Positions 9,240 through 17,588 of a stretch of 64,000 bases of DNA are shown here, one piece after another. Numbering within the stretch: the stretch's first letter is position 1; each line of letters starts with the position of its first letter. Below the pieces are notes generated by a model that was not told the origin of the DNA, ran no database searches, and saw only the letters and a program-made list of their open reading frames with translations. Origin of the DNA: Bradyrhizobium liaoningense (GTDB lineage: Bacteria; Pseudomonadota; Alphaproteobacteria; Rhizobiales; Xanthobacteraceae); NCBI RefSeq assembly GCF_018130955.1, contig NZ_JAFCJM010000022.1:1-64000 (forward strand). Reading direction: 5' to 3'. A program made the translations under genes and the position numbers.

Positions 9240-10871
9240 ATGGCGCGGTACATTTTCATCACCGGCGGCGTGGTTTCTTCGCTCGGAAAGGGTCTGGCTT
9301 CAGCGGCACTCGGTGCTCTGCTGCAGGCTCGCGGGTACAAGGTCCGCCTCCGCAAGCTCGATCCCTATCTCAACCTCGATCCCGGAACGATGTCGCCGTA
9401 TCAGCACGGCGAAGTGTTCGTGACCGATGACGGCGCGGAGACCGATCTCGATCTCGGTCACTATGAGCGCTTCACCGGCAGGCCTGCCACCAAGCAGGAC
9501 AACATCACCACTGGGCGCATCTACCAGGACATCATCTCCAAGGAGCGCCGCGGCGACTATCTCGGCGCGACCATCCAGGTGGTGCCGCACGTCACCAACG
9601 CCATCAAGGAATTCGTGCTGTCGGGCAATGACGAGTACGACTTCGTGCTGGTGGAGATCGGCGGCACGGTCGGCGACATCGAGGGGCTGCCGTTCTTCGA
9701 GGCGATCCGCCAGCTCAAGAACGAGTTGCCGCGCGACCATGCGGTCTACATCCATCTCACGCTGCTGCCGTATATCCCGAGCGCGGGCGAGCTGAAGACA
9801 AAACCGACGCAGCACTCGGTGAAGGAGCTGCGCTCGATCGGCATTCAGCCGGATATCCTGCTCTGCCGCACCGACCGCGAGATTCCGAAGGAAGAGCGGC
9901 GCAAGCTCGGCCTGTTCTGCAACGTGCGCGAAAGCGCCGTCATCGAAGCGCGCGACGTCGACAACATCTACGCTGTCCCTGAGGCCTATCATGCGGCCGG
10001 CCTCGACGACGAGGTGCTTGCCGCCTTCGGCATCGGCTCGCGCATTCCGCCGGAGCTGCAGAGCTGGCAGCAGATCAACGAGCGCGTCCGCAATCCCGAA
10101 GGCAACGTCACGATCGCCATCGTCGGCAAGTACACCGGCATGAAGGATGCGTACAAATCGCTGATCGAGGCGCTGTCGCATGGCGGCATCGCCAACAAGG
10201 TGAAGGTCAATCTCGACTGGATCGAGAGCGAGATTTTCGAAAAGGAAGATCCCGCACCGTTCCTCGAGCACGTGAACGGAATCCTCGTGCCCGGCGGCTT
10301 CGGCCAGCGCGGCGCCGAAGGCAAGATCCGCGCGGCGCAGTTCGCGCGCGAGCGCGACGTGCCGTATTTCGGCATCTGCTTCGGCATGCAGATGGCCGTG
10401 ATCGAGGCCGCCCGCAATCTCGTCGGAATCGAAGAGGCGAATTCGACGGAGTTCGGTCCCACCAAGGAGCCCCTGGTCGGACTGATGACGGAATGGCTGC
10501 GTGGCAATGAGCTCGAAAAGCGCTCGCAGGCCGGCGATCTCGGCGGCACGATGCGCCTTGGTGCATATCCTGCGGCGCTCAAGCGCGGCAGCCGCGTCTC
10601 GCAGGTCTATGGCGGCGCCACCGAAATCTCCGAGCGCCACCGTCACCGCTACGAGGTCAACACCGCCTACAAGGACCGCCTGGAGCAGCACGGCCTGAAA
10701 TTCTCAGGCCTGTCGCCCGACGGCGTGCTGCCTGAAATCGTCGAGTACGAGGATCATCCCTGGTTCATCGGTGTGCAGTTCCACCCCGAGCTGAAGTCGC
10801 GCCCCTTCGAACCGCATCCGCTGTTTGCATCGTTCATTGCGGCGGCGGCGAAGCAGAGCCGGCTGGTGTAG
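9240..10871 (+). CDS. pyrG: CTP synthase
   Basis: 543 residues, full length. An N-terminal amidoligase domain (GGVVSSLGKGL near 9-19, LDPYLNLDPGTMSP) is fused to a C-terminal class I glutamine amidotransferase with the nucleophile in YFGICFGMQ (near residue 379) and HPE near 515. It makes CTP from UTP, ATP and glutamine. It starts at an ATG and is followed by about 50 bases before the convergent ArsR-like regulator. pyrF, another pyrimidine gene, lies near 58 kb. Confidence 0.98.
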   Translation: MARYIFITGGVVSSLGKGLASAALGALLQARGYKVRLRKLDPYLNLDPGTMSPYQHGEVFVTDDGAETDLDLGHYERFTGRPATKQDNITTGRIYQDIISKERRGDYLGATIQVVPHVTNAIKEFVLSGNDEYDFVLVEIGGTVGDIEGLPFFEAIRQLKNELPRDHAVYIHLTLLPYIPSAGELKTKPTQHSVKELRSIGIQPDILLCRTDREIPKEERRKLGLFCNVRESAVIEARDVDNIYAVPEAYHAAGLDDEVLAAFGIGSRIPPELQSWQQINERVRNPEGNVTIAIVGKYTGMKDAYKSLIEALSHGGIANKVKVNLDWIESEIFEKEDPAPFLEHVNGILVPGGFGQRGAEGKIRAAQFARERDVPYFGICFGMQMAVIEAARNLVGIEEANSTEFGPTKEPLVGLMTEWLRGNELEKRSQAGDLGGTMRLGAYPAALKRGSRVSQVYGGATEISERHRHRYEVNTAYKDRLEQHGLKFSGLSPDGVLPEIVEYEDHPWFIGVQFHPELKSRPFEPHPLFASFIAAAAKQSRLV

Positions 10872-10924
10872 CATCGCCAAGTTACCCCTCATGGTGAGGA
10901 GGGCGCGTTCAGGGGGCAGCGCGC

Positions 10925-11734
10925 TTACGCTCCAACCTTGAGATCCAGCGGGTCGACTTGAAGACCCAAATTATCCAGGCCAAAGGTATCGCGAAGACCG
11001 GCCTGGCCAGCCGTTGTCAATTGCACCGCCCGTGTATCATCGACTCGGGTGAGCCAATTCAGCTCCATGCAGCGTCGTTGGATCTCGGCTCCGACGTGAC
11101 CGGCGATGTGATACCGGCGTTCGCTCCAGTCGAGGCACGGCTTGCAGAAGATGCGCCTATTTCTGCGCTTCTGGCTCAGGTCGACTCCAAATTCGGTCAA
11201 TAGCTTCGCGCCGGCGTCGGTGACATCGCCGCCGTCTTCGCCAAGGACGATGCAATCGCAGGCGATCAGGGAGTCCGCAATCGCAACGCCCAATCGACCC
11301 GCCAAATGATCGTAGCAGGTGCGACCGAACCGCAGCGCCGCGTCGCGCGCAGATCGAGGTTGATATCGCTGAGGAACCTCGAGAGCTGCCACCAGCTTGA
11401 TGCTCTCGAGCATGCAGGCAACCAGTGGTGAGCTGATGCGGTAGTACCGATAGCTGCGCTTCCTGGTCACCGAGATGAGCCGGGCCTCGACCATCCTGGA
11501 CAGGTGCTCGCTGGCTGTCGGTCGCGAAACTCGCGCAAGGAACGCCAACTCACTTCCGGTCAGGGATTGTCCACCCATGAGGGCGGACAGCATGGTCGCG
11601 CGCGCGGTATCGCCGACGAGCGCCGCAACCTCGACCAAGTTCGCCGCTGCAACCATAGCGTCCTCTACCATTGTCCGCACCGGATCAACAAGCGAGGTGA
11701 GTTCGGCATGCACCGAACTCACGACTGGAGACAT
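10925..11734 (-). CDS. ArsR-like winged-helix transcriptional regulator
   Basis: About 269 residues from MSPVVSS; ATGs at 11758 and 11845 extend it and no start has a convincing ribosome-binding site. The N-terminal half has an ArsR-type winged helix (DTARATMLSALMGG, then a recognition helix in VSRPTASEHLSRMVEARLI). The C-terminal half ends with an RRIFCKPCLDWSERRYHIAG stretch seen in one group of long ArsR-type regulators; the paired cysteines might bind metal or sense redox. It is divergent from the RidA fusion at 11795, with starts close together, so it probably controls that gene and itself. Hand counts suggest GC somewhat below the flanking core genes. Confidence 0.75.
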   Translation of the reverse strand: MSPVVSSVHAELTSLVDPVRTMVEDAMVAAANLVEVAALVGDTARATMLSALMGGQSLTGSELAFLARVSRPTASEHLSRMVEARLISVTRKRSYRYYRISSPLVACMLESIKLVAALEVPQRYQPRSARDAALRFGRTCYDHLAGRLGVAIADSLIACDCIVLGEDGGDVTDAGAKLLTEFGVDLSQKRRNRRIFCKPCLDWSERRYHIAGHVGAEIQRRCMELNWLTRVDDTRAVQLTTAGQAGLRDTFGLDNLGLQVDPLDLKVGA

Positions 11735-11794
11735 TGAGCTCGTCGGATGCGACAGCATGGGGACCACTTGATCGATCGTGTCCTGGAGGCTGCC

Positions 11795-12571
11795 GTGAAG
11801 CGCGAACCCATCAGAGTTGAACCCATTTCCACCTATCTGGAGCATCGGCGGAAGGGACCAATCTGTCCTGTCATCGTCGCCGGCGAGACGGTGTATGTCT
11901 CAGGCATGCCGCCCTTTGACACGGTCACCGGTGAGGTCAGGCGATTGCCGTTCGTACAGCAGGCCGAGATCGTTCTCGAGCAAATGAAACTTTGCCTGGA
12001 AGTTGCCGGCTCGTCGTTGCAGCACGTCGTGAAATGCAACGTCTACTGCACGCCTGATAGTTCGAATTTCGCCGCGTTCAACGATGTGTACCAGCGCTAT
12101 TTTCCCGTCTCGCCACCCGCACGCATCTTTCTGACGGTGCCTTCCTGGCCAGGTGAATTCGATGTGGAAGTCGATTGCGTTGCGATCAAAGCCGACTTGG
12201 AAGATCGGCTGGCTTCGGCAAGGGACATGAACGCACTGAAGCAGCTCAACGCCGGCTATATCCGCTCGGTCGTCATGAAGGATGTCGATTGGTTTCGCGA
12301 ACATCTGAGCGACGATTTCCTCAACAGCAACCCTGACGGATCAGTGGTCGATCGTGCCGGATTCCTCGAACAGATCGCGAAGCCCGCGGCCATATCGAAT
12401 TTGGGATACGAGCACGAGCGGATCCGGATCATGGGCGACATGGCGATCATCCATGCACGGACGACCTATCTCAGGGCCGATGGGTCGGCCGGCTTTGGAC
12501 GATACACCGACAGTTGGGCGCGCCGCGCCGGCGTCTGGGTTTGTGTCGCCGCTCACGTCACGCGGGGATGA
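11795..12571 (+). CDS. RidA-like domain fused to a SnoaL/DUF4440-like domain
   Basis: 258 residues from a GTG at 11795, chosen because GGAGG (11785-11789) is 5 bases upstream. Residues about 10-125 are a RidA/YjgF domain: a VYVSGMPPFD strand, LEVAGSSLQHVVKCNVY and PPARIFLTVP with the substrate-binding Arg. Canonical RidA deaminates reactive enamine/imine intermediates. Residues about 140-258 look like a nuclear-transport-factor-2 fold (DVDWFREHLSDDFLN, RIMGDMAIIHARTTY, GRYTDSW), which binds small ligands or performs hydrolase or isomerase chemistry. The fusion is unusual because both are normally stand-alone. The substrate is unknown. Confidence 0.75.
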   Translation: MKREPIRVEPISTYLEHRRKGPICPVIVAGETVYVSGMPPFDTVTGEVRRLPFVQQAEIVLEQMKLCLEVAGSSLQHVVKCNVYCTPDSSNFAAFNDVYQRYFPVSPPARIFLTVPSWPGEFDVEVDCVAIKADLEDRLASARDMNALKQLNAGYIRSVVMKDVDWFREHLSDDFLNSNPDGSVVDRAGFLEQIAKPAAISNLGYEHERIRIMGDMAIIHARTTYLRADGSAGFGRYTDSWARRAGVWVCVAAHVTRG

Positions 12572-12695
12572 GGACGAACGGAATTCGGCCGCAAGGCAGT
12601 CATGCGCGCCGGGCCGCGCAGGGTGCATGATCACATCAAGACACCCCTTGCCGCAGTCGCTATAACCGGCGCGCAAGAAACTTGGAGGAACCAGA

Positions 12696-13022
12696 ATGAT
12701 CTACGAAATGCGCGTCTACCATTGCCTGCCGGGCCGGCTGCCGGCGCTGCTCAAGCGCTTTGACACGGTGACGCTGAAGCTGTGGGAGAAGCACGGCATC
12801 CGGCAGGCCGGGTTCTTCACCACGCTGATTGGGGCGTCGAACCAGGAACTCACTTATTTCTTGGCCTGGGAATCGCTCGCCGAACGCGAGAAGAAGTGGG
12901 CCGGCTTCATGAGCGATCCGGACTGGATCGATGCGCGTGCGAAGTCGGAAGCCGATGGCCAGATCATCGCCAATATCGTCAGCCAGTTCCTCGCCCCGAC
13001 GGCGTTCTCCGCCGTGAAGTGA
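12696..13022 (+). CDS. NIPSNAP family protein
   Basis: 108 residues. The start MIYEMRVYHCLPGRLPALLKRF and the later FFTTLIGASNQELTYFLAWES fit the dimeric alpha+beta barrel NIPSNAP family, small proteins found alone or beside catabolic operons. The start ATG is preceded by GGAGG. The molecular function is unknown. It stands between the RidA fusion and kdsA and is followed by a hairpin at 13042-13080, so it may be its own transcription unit. Confidence 0.85.
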   Translation: MIYEMRVYHCLPGRLPALLKRFDTVTLKLWEKHGIRQAGFFTTLIGASNQELTYFLAWESLAEREKKWAGFMSDPDWIDARAKSEADGQIIANIVSQFLAPTAFSAVK

Positions 13023-13041
13023 CGGCCGGCCTCGCGCCGCG

Positions 13042-13080
13042 CGGCCCTGCTGCAACCCTGATATTCAGGGAGCAGGGCCG
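13042..13080 (+). terminator. Compound hairpin after the NIPSNAP gene
   Basis: A ten-base outer stem CGGCCCTGCT/AGCAGGGCCG (13042-13051/13071-13080) encloses an inner CCCTGA/TCAGGG stem with a TAT loop. It is followed only by a weak AATTGGGTT tail, so it may be an inefficient or bidirectional terminator. Confidence 0.5.
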
Positions 13081-13139
13081 AATTGGGTTGATCGGACGCG
13101 CATCGCCGCTATGGTCGCGCCGGAACGAGGATTTTGGTC

Positions 13140-13988
13140 TTGAGCGAAAGTAACTCCGCAGCGTCAGTGGTCACGGTTGGACCGGTCAGGTTCGGCAACG
13201 ATCTGCCGATCTCGATCATTGCCGGCCCGTGCCAGCTCGAGAGCCGGCAGCATGCGCTTGAAGTGGCATCAGCGCTGAAGGAGATCGCGAGCCGGCTGAA
13301 CATCGGGCTCGTCTACAAGACCTCGTTTGACAAGGCGAACCGCACCAGCGCATCCGCCCAGCGCGGTCTTGGGCTTGCGCAGTCACTGCCGATTTTTGCG
13401 GAAATCCGTTCCTCGTTCGGTCTGCCCGTGCTTACCGACGTGCACGAAGCGACGCAATGTGCCGAGGTGGCGCAGGCTGTGGACGTGCTCCAGATCCCGG
13501 CGTTTCTCTGCCGGCAAACCGATCTGCTGCTCGCGGCGGCCGCGACCGGCAAGGTCGTCAACGTCAAGAAGGGGCAGTTCCTGGCGCCGTGGGACATGGC
13601 GAATGTGGTCGCCAAGATCACCAGCGCCAACAATCCCAACGTGCTCGTCACCGAGCGCGGCGCCTCCTTTGGCTACAACACGCTGGTATCAGACATGCGC
13701 GCGCTGCCAATTCTGGCGCGCACCGGCGCGCCCGTGATCTTCGATGCCACCCATTCGGTGCAGCAGCCGGGCGGCAAGGGGGCATCCTCCGGCGGCGAGC
13801 GCGAATTCGTGCCGGTGCTGGCACGCGCCGCGGTCGCGGTCGGCGTTGCCGGCCTCTTCATCGAAACCCATCCCGATCCCGATCGCGCACCGTCGGACGG
13901 CCCGAACATGGTGCCCTTGCGCGAGTTCGAGGGGCTCATCCGCAGGCTGATGGCGTTTGACGCGGTCGCAAAGGGCAAAGCGATCTGA
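13140..13988 (+). CDS. kdsA: 3-deoxy-8-phosphooctulonate (Kdo-8-P) synthase
   Basis: 282 residues from a TTG at 13140, chosen over the in-frame TTG at 13134 because GAGG at 13127-13130 is 9 bases from the former and only 3 from the latter. It condenses PEP with arabinose-5-phosphate to make Kdo-8-phosphate for lipopolysaccharide. AGPCQLES, YKTSFDKANRTS, the metal or substrate-binding DVHE, and FDATHSVQQPG are all present. The TGA overlaps the ATG of the next gene, suggesting translational coupling. In many Rhizobiales kdsA sits directly between pyrG and eno; here extra genes lie on both sides. Confidence 0.96.
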   Translation: MSESNSAASVVTVGPVRFGNDLPISIIAGPCQLESRQHALEVASALKEIASRLNIGLVYKTSFDKANRTSASAQRGLGLAQSLPIFAEIRSSFGLPVLTDVHEATQCAEVAQAVDVLQIPAFLCRQTDLLLAAAATGKVVNVKKGQFLAPWDMANVVAKITSANNPNVLVTERGASFGYNTLVSDMRALPILARTGAPVIFDATHSVQQPGGKGASSGGEREFVPVLARAAVAVGVAGLFIETHPDPDRAPSDGPNMVPLREFEGLIRRLMAFDAVAKGKAI

Positions 13989-15193
13989 TGCTTCAGTCGG
14001 AGGTGGGGCACGAACACGGCCTGCCGCCGGCGCTCTACGTCATCTCCGGCGCAAGCTTCGCGGCGGCGCTGTCGGCGCGGGCGCTGGACCCGGTGTTGCC
14101 GCATATCGCCGAGGATCTCAGCGTCAGCATCGCGACCGCCGCCGGCCTCGCCGCGGTCTTTGCCTTCACCTTTGCGATCATTCAGCCGATCATTGGCGCG
14201 GCGGCCGATCTGTTCGGCAAGGCGCGGCTGATGGTCGGCTGTCTGGCGGTGCTGGGCTTCGCCAGCATATTGGGCGCCTTGTCGACGTCGTTTCCGCTGC
14301 TGTTTGCCACCCGCATCCTCGCCGGCATCGGCTCGGGCGGCGTGTTTCCGATCGCGCTGAGCCTGACCAGCGAGCTGGTGGGACCTGAGAAGCGCCAGAT
14401 TGCGATCGGACGAACGCTGGCGGGTGCGATGACCGGCAATCTGCTCGGCGCATCGGCGTCCGGCCTGATCGGCGATCTGCTCGGCTGGCGCGGCGTCCTT
14501 GCCGCGCTCGGCGTGCTCGTGATCGTCGCCTCGATCGCGGTCGCGGCCGGCTTCCGCGGCGCCAGGCTGAAGCATCCGCCGAAGACGAGCCTGTCGGCGC
14601 TCAAGACCGGCTATCGCACGATCTTCACCAACCCGAATGCGCCGATCTGCTATTCGGCCGTGTTCATCGAAGGCTGCTGCGTGCTCGGCCTGTTTCCCTA
14701 TGTCGCGTCATTCCTGTTCGATCTCGGCGAAACATCGCTGTCGATCGCGGGCATCGTCATCGCCGGTTTTGCGATCGGCGGATTGTTCTACACCGCCACC
14801 GTCTCGCTGCTTCTGCCGCGCCTCGGCGTCAAGGGCATGATGATCGCGGGCACCATGCTGGTCGCCTCCCAGCTCGTCGCGGTCGCCTTCGGTCCGCGCT
14901 GGGAATTGCAACTGCTCAATCTCATGGTGATGGGGTGCGGGTTCTACATGGCTCATGGCTGCCTCCAGGTTTTTGCCAGTGAGCTCTCGGTCGAGGCGCG
15001 CGCCACTGCGCTCTCGCTGCACTCGTTCTTCTTCTTCATGGGCCAGACCGTCGGGCCGATCGCCTACGGCTTTGGCCTCGCGCATGGCGGCAAGGTCGCG
15101 ACCATGCTGACGGCGGCCGCCTGCATGGTCGTCCTGGGGCTCGTGTGCGCGCGACTGTTGAAGCAGCGGACGCCGGCCGATGCCCGCAGTTAA
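13988..15193 (+). CDS. Major facilitator superfamily transporter
   Basis: 401 residues with about 12 hydrophobic segments. The ATG overlaps the kdsA stop (TGATG), so it is probably translated from the kdsA message. The first half has the DPVLPHIAEDLSVS and ADLFGKARLMV loop typical of drug:proton antiporter-type MFS proteins; an RILAGIGSGGVFP motif follows in helix 4. An efflux role is plausible but the substrate is not readable. Coupling to a Kdo enzyme might be coincidental or might reflect export of a sugar-related compound. Confidence 0.85.
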   Translation: MLQSEVGHEHGLPPALYVISGASFAAALSARALDPVLPHIAEDLSVSIATAAGLAAVFAFTFAIIQPIIGAAADLFGKARLMVGCLAVLGFASILGALSTSFPLLFATRILAGIGSGGVFPIALSLTSELVGPEKRQIAIGRTLAGAMTGNLLGASASGLIGDLLGWRGVLAALGVLVIVASIAVAAGFRGARLKHPPKTSLSALKTGYRTIFTNPNAPICYSAVFIEGCCVLGLFPYVASFLFDLGETSLSIAGIVIAGFAIGGLFYTATVSLLLPRLGVKGMMIAGTMLVASQLVAVAFGPRWELQLLNLMVMGCGFYMAHGCLQVFASELSVEARATALSLHSFFFFMGQTVGPIAYGFGLAHGGKVATMLTAAACMVVLGLVCARLLKQRTPADARS

Positions 15194-15343
15194 GGCAGGG
15201 GAAGTACCGACGTACCGCGTCTCCGTAGTCTCCGCATTTCAACGGTCGCCAATTCCCCTCGATTTTAAATCAAATCTCACCTTTCGATCCCAGAGTGCCG
15301 GCTCAGCCGCAGGCGGTGCGGCGCCATTCTGTTGGATCATTTG

Positions 15344-17437
15344 ATGCAAAAGCAGCGTTCGGTCGCCCGGATCCTCGGGGCTGTGGTCGGCTCCCTCGGT
15401 ATCGTGCTCGTCGTCATCTGCGCCTACGCCCTGAAGCTGGCGGTCGGGCACTATTCGGACAGCAACCGCATCGTGTCGCTGGCGGTCGCGAGCCGCGACC
15501 TGACCAACGCGGTGGTGGTGTTCCGCCTCGAGCGCGGCGACACGCTCAGCCATCTGTCGGCCGCGCCGCCTGCGACGGACAAGGTGCTGGCCTCGATCGC
15601 CGAGAACCGCGCCACTGCGACGAAGAACTACAATGAGGCTTTGCAGAGTCTCGGCGCGGTCGAGCTGCCAGGGCTCGCCCAGCGCTTGGACAAGCTGCGC
15701 GGCACCTGGGCGCAGTTGGAGGAGCTGCGGCCGCGCACCGCGGCCGGACTGCGTCAGGAGAAGGCCGCACGCGAGGCCAGCCTGACACCCGCCTGGGCGA
15801 AGACGAGCGATGCCTATATGGAGGCCATCGGCGACGTCACCGCGCTTGTCGACAATGGCATGACGCTGATCGATCCGGTCTTCGATCGCCTGGTGATGGT
15901 GAAGCAATCCGCCTGGCAGGTCCGCGCCTCGCAGGGCCAGACTATCCTCATGCAATTCAGCGCAATCCTGGCGGGGAAGAGCTGGGGTCCGCCCGAGGGC
16001 ATCGAGTTCGCCGACCTGCGCGGCCGTCTCCAGCAGTCCTGGAAGATCGTCCGCGACCTCAGCGCCAACGTCGCCGACGCTGCGCTGGAGCAGGCCATTC
16101 GCGACGCCGAGCCGGCCGTCTCGGGTGCCTTGAACGAAGAGCGCAATGCGATCGCAACGCGTCTCCTGAAAAGCGAACCCGCGGGCGTTGCCGGTCTGGA
16201 CTACCGCGATCGGCAACTCGTCGGCGCCGACAAGATCGTCACCGTCACCAAGTCCGCACTCGCCAACATGATCGCGCGCGCGGAAGACGGTGCTTCGCGC
16301 GCCCGGCTCAGCCTGATCCTGTTCGGCCTTCTGTTGCCGGCCTCGCTCGCCTTGACGATGGGTGGCCTGCTCTTGATGCGCAACCGCGTGACGCGCCCGT
16401 TGACCGCCATCACCGGCGTGATGACCCGCTTTGCCGCCCATGATTTCGCAAGCGACGTGCCGAGCCTCGAGCGCAACGACGAGATCGGCCGCATGGCGTC
16501 CGCCTTGCAGGTGTTCAAGGAAGCCATGATCAACGCCGAGCGCCTGTCGGGCGACCAGGCCGCCGAACGCGCCGCCAAGGAGGCGCGGGCGGCCGAGCTC
16601 GCCGGCCTCGTCCGGCAGTTCGAAAGTCGCATCGGCCAGATGGTGCAGACGCTGTCGGAGGCCTCCAACGAGCTCGAGACCACCGCGCGCTCGATGTCGG
16701 GCACCGCGACCGAAGCGCAGGATCAGGCGGGCTCGGCCTCAAATCTCGCCGACCAGGTCGGCGGCGGCGTGCAGACCGTGGCGGCTGCGGCCGAGGAGCT
16801 CAACGCCTCCATCCGCGAGATCAACCGCCAGGTCGAGCAGGCAACGCGTGCCACCGAACAGGCGGTCGATACCGTGAAGGAGACCGACACCACCGTACGC
16901 GCGCTCGCCGACGGCGCGGACCGCATCGGCGAAGTGATCGGGCTCATCACCTCGATCGCGGGCCAGACCAATCTTCTGGCGCTGAACGCGACCATCGAAG
17001 CCGCGCGCGCCGGCGAATCCGGCAAGGGTTTTGCGGTTGTCGCGAGCGAGGTGAAGAACCTGGCCTCGCAGACGGCGAAAGCGACCGAAGAGATCAGCGC
17101 GCAGATCACCCAGATCCAGGAAGCGACGCAGAAGGCGGTCTCCGCGATCGACGGCATCGTCAAGACCATCGAGGAGGTCTCGAGCATCAACCGCGTCATC
17201 GCCTCGGCCGTGGAAGAGCAGAACAAGGCCACCGCCGAGATCGCCAGCACCGTGCAGCACACGGCGGAGGCGACCTCGACCGTGACGCGCAACATCGCCA
17301 GCGTCTCGTCGGCCGCGAACGAGACCGGCCGCGCGGCCGCCGGCGTGCTGAAGGCCGCCGGCCATCTGTCGAGTCAGTCAACCGCGCTCACGAACGAAGT
17401 CGACAACTTCATCCGCAAGGTGCGGGCGGTGGCGTAA
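15344..17437 (+). CDS. Methyl-accepting chemotaxis protein
   Basis: 697 residues from the ATG at 15344 (a TTG at 15332 is also in frame). A transmembrane helix near 10-35, a large periplasmic helical sensor region to about residue 315, a second transmembrane helix (about 320-345), a HAMP domain, then a methyl-accepting signalling domain with the conserved hairpin tip around AGQTNLLALNATIEAARAGE. It would signal to CheA/CheW at the inner membrane. No che genes are adjacent, so it is an orphan receptor with unknown ligand. Confidence 0.95.
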   Translation: MQKQRSVARILGAVVGSLGIVLVVICAYALKLAVGHYSDSNRIVSLAVASRDLTNAVVVFRLERGDTLSHLSAAPPATDKVLASIAENRATATKNYNEALQSLGAVELPGLAQRLDKLRGTWAQLEELRPRTAAGLRQEKAAREASLTPAWAKTSDAYMEAIGDVTALVDNGMTLIDPVFDRLVMVKQSAWQVRASQGQTILMQFSAILAGKSWGPPEGIEFADLRGRLQQSWKIVRDLSANVADAALEQAIRDAEPAVSGALNEERNAIATRLLKSEPAGVAGLDYRDRQLVGADKIVTVTKSALANMIARAEDGASRARLSLILFGLLLPASLALTMGGLLLMRNRVTRPLTAITGVMTRFAAHDFASDVPSLERNDEIGRMASALQVFKEAMINAERLSGDQAAERAAKEARAAELAGLVRQFESRIGQMVQTLSEASNELETTARSMSGTATEAQDQAGSASNLADQVGGGVQTVAAAAEELNASIREINRQVEQATRATEQAVDTVKETDTTVRALADGADRIGEVIGLITSIAGQTNLLALNATIEAARAGESGKGFAVVASEVKNLASQTAKATEEISAQITQIQEATQKAVSAIDGIVKTIEEVSSINRVIASAVEEQNKATAEIASTVQHTAEATSTVTRNIASVSSAANETGRAAAGVLKAAGHLSSQSTALTNEVDNFIRKVRAVA

Positions 17438-17540
17438 TGGGCCTCCGCAACAGGGTGCCTGGAATAGGGGCCCGCTGCAGCATCCGGCTGCGGCGGGCTT
17501 GGTCGTTTCGCGCCATCGTGACATCCACGTTCCGTATACA

Positions 17541-17556
17541 TGGCACGCCGATTGCT
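17541..17556 (+). promoter_or_regulatory. Sigma-54 (RpoN) -24/-12 promoter of the glutaminase fusion gene
   Basis: TGGCAC (17541-17546), five bases, TTGCT (17552-17556), with GG and GC exactly ten bases apart. It lies in the gap between the chemoreceptor stop and the GTG at 17589. Expected transcription start is near 17567, followed by AGAGG at 17575-17579. A clear NtrC site was not found by eye upstream. Confidence 0.75.
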
Positions 17557-17588
17557 TGCGTTTTGGGCAAAAGCAGAGGTGTGAGATC

